64,000 nucleotides of DNA from Gerris lacustris (Eukaryota > Arthropoda > Insecta > Hemiptera > Gerridae): the NCBI GenBank assembly GCA_951217055.1, contig OX578276.1:158162393-158226392 (forward strand). Direction: 5' to 3'. Below the pieces are notes generated by a model. The model saw nothing but the letters and a program-made list of their open reading frames with translations, was not told the DNA's origin and did not search any database. How positions within the stretch are numbered: the stretch's first letter is position 1; every line of letters starts with the position of its first letter. Of this stretch, positions 56,493 to 64,000 are shown piece after piece. Both the position numbers and the translations under genes were made by a program.

Positions 56493-57356
56493 TTAAATTA
56501 CGAATGGTCTTTCTCCGTCGTTTCTTCGTACCAGAATTTTTCCGGAGTACCAGACATACCTGTATCCTTTCTCTCTTGCTATAAACCTGGTTCTGTTGAG
56601 CAGTTCTCTGGTTGTCTGAGTCAGATGATCAGATAGAAAGATTCGACCCTCAGTTAGATTCTCCGATAACTTCTTAGTCGATATTCCCGGCTCTCCGTCT
56701 TCTCTAGATGCACTTTTGAAAGCCTTAAGCCACTCTTCCTTCTTCTTTCTTCGCACGAATTTGACCACAATTGGTCGTGGAGCTTCCTTATTATGTGTTG
56801 GGATTCTATGGGCTATGCTTATGTCTTCTTCCTTATAATTAATTCCAATAATTTCGGCTGTTTTATTTAGGATTGTGTAAACGTCTTCATTATGAGTACT
56901 CGGAATTCCACTGAGGACAATATTGTCAACCCTTGAGTATTGATTCAGGTTTTCTATTTCTGATTTAAGTTGATAATTTTCGTTCTCCAATTGCTTGTTT
57001 TTTTCATTTAGTTCCCTTATCTCTTGGAGAAGGACGTCGTACTGTGAACTGATAAATTCAATTGACGTTTTTAATTCCTTAGTACTTTTTTCGATACACA
57101 GTTCCATGTATTGGTTTGTTTCGGCTTTATATTCTTGTATCATGATCCTTACTTCCGAACATATTTGTGCCGAGGAAAATGATTCTTGAACTGTTTTACA
57201 TTTCCCACACTTCCATTTACTTTTCGCGTCTTTTGCCATTTTCTTGAAATTATTAATTGACATTCCAAGACACTCTACATGAAAAATACATTTGCAGTTG
57301 TTGCACTTCAAAAGAGAATCGTCCGTAAAAACCTTATCGCACTCACTACACGACAT
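56493..57356 (-). CDS. Non-LTR ORF1: PHD finger, coiled coil, FP25-like domain, 287 aa
   Basis: N-terminal PHD-type zinc finger with C3, C6, C18, C21, H26, C29, C50 and C53. A coiled coil spans about residues 95-140 (LNEKNKQLENENYQLKSEIE). The C-terminal half has the look of the Baculo_FP/FP25K domain, common in ORF1 of insect CR1/Jockey-group elements: VDNIVLSGIP, ISIAHRIPT, RPIVVKFVRR, ending GKILVRRNDG. It likely binds RNA and assists reverse transcription; the PHD finger may touch chromatin (inference). Start is the first Met, two residues before the first zinc ligand. Confidence 0.9.
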   Translation of the reverse strand: MSCSECDKVFTDDSLLKCNNCKCIFHVECLGMSINNFKKMAKDAKSKWKCGKCKTVQESFSSAQICSEVRIMIQEYKAETNQYMELCIEKSTKELKTSIEFISSQYDVLLQEIRELNEKNKQLENENYQLKSEIENLNQYSRVDNIVLSGIPSTHNEDVYTILNKTAEIIGINYKEEDISIAHRIPTHNKEAPRPIVVKFVRRKKKEEWLKAFKSASREDGEPGISTKKLSENLTEGRIFLSDHLTQTTRELLNRTRFIAREKGYRYVWYSGKILVRRNDGERPFVI

Positions 57357-57420
57357 ATTGTAATGATTTTAAATATATCAAATTAAATACTTAAATACTT
57401 TTTATAAATACTTTAATATT

Positions 57421-57535
57421 TTAATAAATAATTTAATAACTAATTTAATAAATAATTTAATAAATAATTTAATAAATAATTTAATCAACAATTTTATAAA
57501 CAATCTAATAAATAATTTAATAAATTCAACAACGT
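57421..57535. repeat. AT-rich imperfect tandem repeat in the ORF1 leader
   Basis: Repeats of AAATAATTTAATA (about 13 bp), imperfect, roughly seven to eight units. Confidence 0.75.
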
Positions 57536-57993
57536 AACAAAAAATTTTAACAGCGATAACATAAAACTTAAACGAACCGATTGAATTATAGAACGTCTTA
57601 AAAGATTATAAATATGGACTATGGAAATAATATAACAGGAGCAAAATAACAATACGTCTTATCTCGACCTTGTCTAGAGACGAACGAATATAGTATAATA
57701 TTATATAATAACTAATAAGTAATAATAAAACATGCAAAGGTTAAAGGTTTTAGCCGCGGGTGGAGGAGAGATAAAAAAAAAACAAAGTGTTGCCTCTATG
57801 AAACGGCTGGCGACTGGAGTATTGACGGCTGAAAATTAAACAGGTTTGATATGGAGAGTGAGCGGTAGTGAACTATCCTCACTCCCGGTGACGTCAGAGC
57901 AGAGTTCACTGCTATACGTTCAGACGGGTCCGGGTCCAGTTCACTCTACAGTGAGCCACTCTAGAGTCTTCACTCCCCGTGGGAACCCGGCTG

Positions 57994-58900
57994 TACTACT
58001 GGCCGGATGACAGTTAAATAAACTTTGATCTTCAACTCTCGACTTGAGAGGGAAAGTAGGAGCTATTTCCTGCTGTTAGTCTCGCGCTTACTGTTGTCAT
58101 TTGTAATTTGGATTCCAAAATATTTGTTGTTGTTAGTTTGCTTAAATAAGTCATCTCCTAACAGCACCTCTTTCGTAAGTTCTCTTCCTTCTCTGCGAGT
58201 CATTAGCATATATTCTGTCTTATTTTTGTTAATATTTAGTCCCAGTTCAGCAGCTTCTTGCTTTAATGGCATGCCTCTTCCAAGGCACTTTTGGATCTTG
58301 CCATGAGTCCAACGTCATCGTCATACGCAAGACATTGGGTTTGCCGGTTGAACAAGGTTCCTCTTGGATTGCCAGGTATTTTCCTTACTGCTCTTTCCAA
58401 AACGAGGTTAAAAAGAGTTGCAATTGCACATCCCCCTGCCTCAGCCCTCGTCTAACCTCAAAAGAAGGCGACAAGCACCCTCCTATTTTAACCTTGCTCC
58501 TTGTTCCCTTCAGCAGTAGCATTATGAATCTTAATTATTTATTTGGAACATTGGACTCCTGGAGCGTATCCCTTAATTTCCCTCTATGCACACTGTCATA
58601 GGCGTGCTTAAAATCAATATAGAGTTGGTGTACATCCACATTGAACTCATAACATTTTTCTAAGATTTGTCTGATCGAGAAGATTTGGTCGACTGTTAAG
58701 AGATTATGTCGAAAACCACACTGATATTCTCCTAGAAGAAATTTCGGAAACAGGGCTCAAACGTTTTTGTGGAATTTTTCAACTACAACTTTTAGAATTT
58801 CAACGCTTAGCAGGCTGATTCCTCTGTAGTTACTGCAGTTCGCTTTGTCATCTTTCTTATGGATAGGACATAATTATTGCCTTAACACAATAATTAATTA
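57994..58900 (-). pseudogene. Non-LTR reverse transcriptase relic, central piece
   Basis: The minus strand gives, in changing frames, LCPIHKKDDKANCSNYRGIS, QILEKCYEFNVDVHQLYIDF, FKHAYDSV, GLRQGD, LAYDDDVGLMARS (catalytic Y-DD) and LGLNINKNKTEYMLMTRREG, ending LTVIRPVV at the TIR element. These are RT motifs in their normal order. Frameshifts and stops occur throughout. The C-terminal piece lies at 51706-52040. Confidence 0.85.
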
Positions 58901-59126
58901 GTAGTCCGAAATACAAGATAATGCTAGTTTGTCACTTCAGAGGTGATCACTTTAATTTGGAGTAACATTTGAATAACTAACCTATTAATAATAATAATAA
59001 TTTCTTTATTTCTTATAAATAACAATGCTCATGCCCTTCTCCCTATGATCCATTTAGATCGTCAGGGGGAAACTACTAAAAGACTAACCTATTAAGTGAC
59101 AAACTCACATCTACTTTATTTTCGAT
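58901..59126. other. Short gap with a non-LTR 3'-end-like segment
   Basis: (TAA)n at about 58984-59001 precedes TTTCTTTATTTC, then TCCATTTAGATCGTCAGGGG, resembling the inverse of a non-LTR 3' end, but it is too short to name. Confidence 0.4.
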
Positions 59127-59195
59127 CTACTAACTAATTTTGTACTCAGGATCATGAAAATCACGTAGGCTACCATAATAGGCGGGACATGACCG
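59127..59195. repeat. Inverted repeat, right copy (partner 51635-51705)
   Basis: CTAATTTTGTACTCAGGATC ... AATAGGCGGGACATG is the inverse of the left copy. Confidence 0.8.
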
Positions 59196-59275
59196 TTCTC
59201 CGCCGGTTTGTTTTTGTCAATGCCTATTACCAAGCTATGTCCCGCAGACGGACGAACTTAGCCAACCAGATATTC

Positions 59276-59515
59276 TTACACGCTATCAACTGGTCTATAA
59301 CGTAACGATTTTAATACAACTTCATGTACGTCGTCAAATGTACAATTTAAACAAGCATGTAAAATTTTAACTTGATCCAAGCAGAAGATTTTGTGTAGTG
59401 AAGTGATACATTTTATAATCGTTGAAATGGAGATGGCCGGGACGTGTAAGTTAAGGAATAGTAGGAAGGCACCATTCTCCCTCACTAAAAGGCTCTCTAT
59501 TACAATCATCCTTTT
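59276..59515. repeat. Family A fragment
   Basis: TAACGTAACGATTTTAATAC, CAAGCATGTAAAATTTTAAC and TTGTGTAGTGAAGTGATACA match other A copies. Confidence 0.85.
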
Positions 59516-59904
59516 TTAATGTCGTCTCATTATGATTAACTATTTTAGCTTGCTTTCTTGTTTGTTTGTTTGTCCGGAACAAATCTGGCAATCGATTTCT
59601 AACTAACTTCCCGAATAGCTAGACATTTGAAACTTTTAGCATAACTCAGAACACGATGACAATGAATTATTTTAATACTTTTAGCAATCTTTCAGCAGAA
59701 TATAATTGGTTTTCAGCAAATTTTGCTGTATGGAAAGTTAGTTCCGAAAAAATCCGCCAGTTATTTTATTTGTTTTGCCATATCCCATATTTACAATCTT
59801 CATTTTGACGGGTTTTAAATTTGAGATTTTTATAAATAAGAGATAAATCTCGAATGACAGCAAAACAGGAAATATATCGATTAAATTATTTACATTATAT
59901 TGAT
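59516..59904. other. Unassigned DNA
   Basis: Nothing recognised. Confidence 0.45.
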
Positions 59905-60050
59905 GGCACGGTTTAGATTTGGTGTTGGGGAGATCCGTTGTACAAAGATTTGTCCTTTTATAGGTTTAAGCTCAGCTCTCTAGATGGTTGTCATTTATGT
60001 GAAGTAAATAAATTCGGACTATTTTTTTTTTTCACTAACATTATATATTA
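59905..60050. repeat. Family E copy, left part
   Basis: Matches 36390-36540; continues after the palindromic element at 61057-61140. Confidence 0.85.
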
Positions 60051-61056
60051 TACAGGGTGGTCCAAAAGTCTCCCCCCCCCCCTCTTAACTTTTGAACGGT
60101 TTGAGATAAATTAATGAAACTTGGGGGATCTCTACCATGCAAAGGGAAGTTTGTTTTCATGCAATCACCCACTAGGGGCAACCACCCACTTTGCCCCCAG
60201 GCCACCCAACTTCAAAATTTCAAATTGGAGCGTATATTTTTGATAGCATATTTGGATTCTACGGTGAAAAATAATAAACTTTTACTTGAAATTATTTTTT
60301 CTATCTCCAATATTTTGCCCCCTACAGGGGGGCAAAGATAGCAATATAACCCTTCCGAAATAGTAAAAAAATAACACTTAGATCGTTATGAAATCTAAAC
60401 GGCTTGAAATAAAGTCATGGAACTTGGGGGATCTGTACCATGTAAAGGGAAGTGTTTAATCATCCACTCGCGTACTAGGGGCACGTTTGCCCCCCTATAG
60501 GGGCAAAATATTAGAGGTAGAAAAAAAAAGTATGAAGTAAAATATTTTTATTTTTGCCGTAGAATCTAAATCTGCTATCAAAAATATACATTCTAGGACA
60601 AAATTTTGCAGTTAGGTGGTCTGGGGGCAAAATGGGAGGTTGCCCCTATAGCGCGGTTGCATGAAAACAAACTTCCCTTTACATGGTACGGATCCCCTAA
60701 GTTTCATTAATTTATCTCAAACCGTTTAGATTTTACAACGTATTATCGGTAGGGTAATTTTGCTATCTTTGCCCACCTCTAGGGGGCAAAATATTGAGAA
60801 TAGAAAAAAAAGTTACAAGTAAAAGTTTATTATTTTTCACTGTAGAATCCAAATATGCTATCAAAAATATACACTCTAATTTGAAATTTTGAAGTTGGGT
60901 GGCCTGGGGGCAAAATGGGTGGTTGCCCCTAGTGGGTGATTGCATGAAAACAAACTTCCCTTTGCATGGTAGAGATCCCCCAAGTTTCATTAATTTATCT
61001 CAAACCGTTCAAAAGTTAAGAGGGGGGGGGGGGGGAGACTTTTGGACCACCCTGTA
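60051..61056. mobile_element. Palindromic MITE, 1006 bp, with TA duplication
   Basis: Ends TACAGGGTGGTCCAAAAGTC and complement, flanked by TA. Internally it holds four related blocks (AACTTGGGGGATCT... near 60118 and 60421, inverses near 60690 and 60980), so each half is itself a two-block repeat. The identical 75-codon frames at 60114 (plus) and 60763 (minus) are the palindrome read twice. TA duplication suggests a Tc1/mariner-type source. Confidence 0.85.
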
Positions 61057-61160
61057 TAACAATACCAATTAAATAATCAAGATTACACACGTTTCAACAG
61101 AAAATTTAAAAACGTAGTATATAAAAAGTTCTTTTTTATCTTGAAATTATTTTAATAATT
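61057..61160. repeat. Family E copy, right part
   Basis: TAACAATACCAATTA through AAAACGTAGTATATAAAAAG matches 36538-36620 and completes the family E copy. Confidence 0.85.
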
Positions 61161-62629
61161 AATATTTATTGGCTTACGCTCGCTTCAATGATATAGCCAC
61201 GTAAAGGCTGGTTTATAAACATTGTTGGATTGCAAACACCGGGCCAAACCGGCGTTTAATGCATTAAATGTGTATACTCGATCATTTCAACATTTTACAC
61301 ATTTAAAAGTTACAATGAAGAATAATGTAAAGCGATTACATTGTAATTGTGTTTTGACATTAAAGTGATGATTTTTCATCATTATAATTCAGTGTAAAGG
61401 ATGAAAGATGCTAATAATCGTGCACCACTACTAATACTATTACATAGATAAATCAATGTCTTGATAAATAAAAAAAGAAAAGCAATGTGAGGGGCTGTTT
61501 GGTTGCTTATGAAAGCAATTAATCTCCCCCCCCCCCCCCCGGAAAAGTCTTGGAGAGAACCCACCCATATTTTCTCCTCCGGGTTTTTACTTGATGGAGG
61601 ATTATAGTAACAGGGTTTTTTTGTATTTGCTATGTTGTTTTTCTTTTGGAAGAGTTTGGATCTCTGGGCGATTTTTCCGACCCAGATTCCCTTCTTTCTT
61701 TTGTACGAAAACGGTTGATTGAGTTTACAGTGGGTCAATCAGAAACTCATTTTCTATATCCAGTTTTATATCTCAATCTTTTCTGAAAAGATATGAAACA
61801 ATGGTGTTATATTATTTTTATTTATTATTTTAGAAGGGTTATTTGTGGCGTAGTATCGGTTCCCAATGCAGTTACGTTGATGTAACGGAGTTCTAGATCT
61901 TCTACGGTGGTGACCACCGTAGAAGTGGATGATGTTTCGGAGGTTTCGCCACATGTGGAAGAGGCATCTTCAGGAAACATTATCCATTATGACGCTGTCA
62001 CCACCGGAAGACGTAGAACTCTATTATGAAGCCAATCCAGGAAGCCTTCGCTCTAAGATTACGTTGACTTGTTAGCATAACAAAGACATTTGGATGACGA
62101 GTTAATGGGTTCTGCATGAATCTCTGTGAGGGATATTTAATAGAAAATTGATAAAAAAGCAAAGATAAGATGTGCTCACTGACAGGAAGCAACACAGTCA
62201 AGAAGGTTTAACAATTCCGGCAGTAGGAGCGACGCCTAATTGCAAAGGAGAAATCAAGATAAATTCTTCAGAAAACTCGTTAATTTATAAAGAGGCTTCT
62301 AAACAAAGATAAAATATTCAACATTTTTAAATAGTTTACATTAATTAACGGAAAAATAATTTTTATAAAGTGGTGTTTAAAAAGAGGGAAGAAAACTTTA
62401 TTAAACAAGTGTAAAATAATCAGAAGGGCTGAATATTAAGGGGGGGGGGGGGATTTAAAATTTTGATAATAAATTAAAGAGTTTATGTTTCAATAACAGA
62501 ACCTGCTGGAGTGAAGCCAAACTCTGCACTTATTATTTGAACGAAAAAAGTGGGTCTTTGACAGATCCCACTGTACACAAGATAAACCCATTTCTCACAA
62601 AATGTTCTTAAATAAAATATACAAATTTT
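61161..62629. other. Unassigned DNA with a possible PLE 3' end
   Basis: No gene recognised. On the minus strand TTCTACGGTGGTCACCACCG is nearly palindromic, and GATGCCTCTTCCACATGTGG then CGAAACCTCCGAAACATC (61970-61930) resembles a PLE terminal block. C and G runs occur at about 61527 and 62441. Confidence 0.4.
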
Positions 62630-63030
62630 TTGCTTCCGAGCTTACCGAAGGTAACGGAAGCATTGTGTTCACTTTTGAGAACGAAAAACTTTTATGCCTC
62701 CGATTTTAAAAATTCCTAGACAGAAATCCGTTTCAGACATCAGGGAACATTTTTGGTCTCGTGTCTGTCTGTCTGTCTGTCGGTCTGTGTGTCCGTGAAT
62801 TATAAAACGTGTGACGATAACTTGAGTAAATGTTGACCGATTTTAATGACATTTGGTAGACGTGTTCATTTTACCAATGCCCAGGACGAGTTCGTTGGAC
62901 AACGTTATCCGTCCAAGCGATTACGAGCAACGCTCGCGTAAACGTGAACTTCAAATTTAAAATTGGAATTTTAGGTCGGGAAACAAATCTGACTTCATCT
63001 ATTCAATGAGACAAACATTTTTTTATATTG
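62630..63030. repeat. Family B/A composite copy
   Basis: Begins TTGCTTCCGAGCTTACCGAA (B edge), with TCTGTCTGTCTGTCTG at 62765-62780, then the A blocks GACGAGTTCGTTGGACAACG and TTCATCTATTCAATGAGACA. It is the inverse of the 19190 composite. Confidence 0.85.
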
Positions 63031-63094
63031 TTATTTTCTATATTGATATATGACACATACCTTGTGTCAACTGACAAGTTGTCAGACATGATTT

Positions 63095-63158
63095 ATATTT
63101 ATTGAAGCGAGCGTAAGCGAGCTTCTTACATTTAACGAAATATGCGTCTTGTCTGTCA

Positions 63159-63221
<63 letters not shown>

Positions 63222-63740
63222 AGTCTGTCTGTCTGTCTGTCAGTCTGTCTGTCTGTCTGTCTGTCTGTGTGTAACGTTTACTAGTCCGACGATAACTTGA
63301 GTTAAAGTTGACCGATTTAGTTGAAATTTGGTATACATCTTCCTTTTACTAATTCTCAGGTTAAGTTCGTTGGACAGCGTGATCCGTCCTAGAGTTCGCG
63401 CGCAATGCTCGCGTAAACGTGAGCTTCAAATTTAAAATTGGAATTTCAGGACGGGAAAAAATTCTATCATCACCTAAAACATTTTTTTCAAATAACATTT
63501 TTCAGTAAAACCAACAACGACACTGCTATGAATTAATAAAGATCGCTAAAACTATTAAAGCGGACCTAAACGTTAAAAATAGAGAAAACAACCTTTTTAC
63601 CGATACCTTACGTTCTAACGTAACGATTTTAATAAAACTTCATGTACATCGTCTAAAGTACAATTGAAACAAGTATGTAAAATTTCAACTTGATACATGC
63701 AGTAGTATTTGAGTAATGAAGTTACTAATTTAATGTCTTT
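63095..63740. repeat. Family A copy with long (GTCT)n
   Basis: Begins TGAAGCGAGCGTAAGCGAGC, then the GTCT run, then GATAACTTGAGTTAAAGTTG, and TTAAAGCGGACCTAAACG to ACTTGATACATGCAG. The fullest A copy in the window. Confidence 0.9.
63150..63268. repeat. (GTCT)n microsatellite
   Basis: About 28 units with a few variants (CTAT, GTCA), at the same internal position where other A and B copies have 2-12 units. Confidence 0.95.
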
Positions 63741-63798
63741 TGAATCTGCTTTATAGTTTATGGTGTTACTTGTTGATATTTTTAATTTTTCAGTTTTA

Positions 63799-64000
63799 TT
63801 TTTTAATTTGTGGTGGAATGAGTTAAAAAGATCTGAAAAATTAAAAAGATCAAATGTAATTTATCAAATTAAATGTAAAGACTGCGACCATGTATATATC
63901 GGGGAAACCATGCAAAAACTAGAGAGCAGATCAAAACAACATATATATGACATAAGAGCCCAAAATGACAAAACTGCGCTGGCCGTCCATATAAAAAATA
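63799..64000 (+). CDS. Penelope-like GIY-YIG domain, cut by the window end
   Basis: The frame reads KLKRSNVIYQIKCKDCDHVY, then YIGETMQKLESRSKQH and NDKTALAVHIKN to the last base. These are the start of the GIY-YIG domain of a Penelope-like element: VIYQIKC--C, YIGET, the histidine segment and TALA-H. No stop within the window. The RT part is not present upstream, so it is 5'-truncated or rearranged. No credible start codon. Confidence 0.85.

Larger units (their letters stand above)
52417..57685 (-). mobile_element. Apparently complete non-LTR retrotransposon (CR1/Jockey group)
   Basis: Reading on the minus strand: a 329-bp 5' leader, ORF1 (57356-56493), a 562-bp gap, ORF2 (55930-52958), a 3' UTR, and a TA-rich tail. 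A 16-bp direct repeat GAATATAGTATAATAT at 52401-52416 and 57686-57701 is a candidate target duplication. Tail repeats of similar sequence make its exact edge uncertain. Both frames are open, so it may be recent. Confidence 0.8.
52041..57993. mobile_element. TIR element interrupting the RT relic, carrying a nested retrotransposon
   Basis: AGCCGGGTTCCCAGGGGAGTG at 52041 and its near-complement ending GGGAACCCGGCT at 57992 are inverted, with more similarity inward (ACTCTACAGTG, AGAGTGAA). The RT reading ends at one edge (LTVIRPVV) and resumes at the other. I see no clear target duplication and cannot name the superfamily. Confidence 0.65.

Noticed and set aside
60114..60990. Two 75-codon frames with nearly the same protein
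   Set aside because: Opposite halves of a palindromic MITE; not a gene family.

Overview
This is AT-rich eukaryotic DNA, most likely from an insect or another arthropod. The evidence is the mobile-element mix: BEL/Pao, Ty3/Gypsy, Jockey/CR1-group non-LTR elements, Penelope-like elements (PLEs), hAT and Merlin relics, plus many short dispersed families. I found no host protein-coding gene and no functional RNA gene. Nearly every protein signature belongs to a mobile element. The species was not identified.

Layout. 1-7.5 kb: AT-rich DNA, a Merlin/ISXO2-type transposase relic, a 34-bp tandem repeat, a hAT-type MITE with a perfect 8-bp target duplication, and copies of dispersed family A. 7.5-18.4 kb: a decayed hAT/ZMYM1-like transposase on the minus strand, cut into three pieces by an intact BEL/Pao element (7931-16008, 1088-bp LTRs, 1753-aa gag-pol) and an 871-bp solo LTR. 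18.4-31.2 kb: dispersed families A, B, C and G, a head-to-head tRNA-like inverted element, a 20-bp x 12 tandem array, and a PLE relic carrying a Jockey-like fragment. 31.2-35.35 kb: an intact Ty3/Gypsy element with very short (97 bp), identical LTRs.

35.35-45 kb: family A, C and E copies. One C copy is split by a 2.63-kb Mutator-like foldback element (725-bp terminal inverted repeats, 10-bp target duplication). A truncated PLE lies between 165-bp direct repeats. 45.5-47.4 kb: a hAT-like element enclosing a BEL/Pao integrase fragment. 51.6-59.2 kb: a nest in which a broken non-LTR reverse transcriptase is split by a TIR element, itself split by an apparently complete two-ORF non-LTR retrotransposon. 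60-61 kb: a palindromic MITE whose pre-insertion paralogue is also in the window. 62.6-64 kb: more A/B repeats and a PLE endonuclease fragment running off the end.

The genes do not form a host pathway. Three elements look coding-competent: the BEL/Pao element, the Ty3/Gypsy element and the two-ORF non-LTR element. They could supply reverse transcriptase, integrase or endonuclease. The rest are non-autonomous or dead. Nested insertions and target duplications give a relative order of events in several places.
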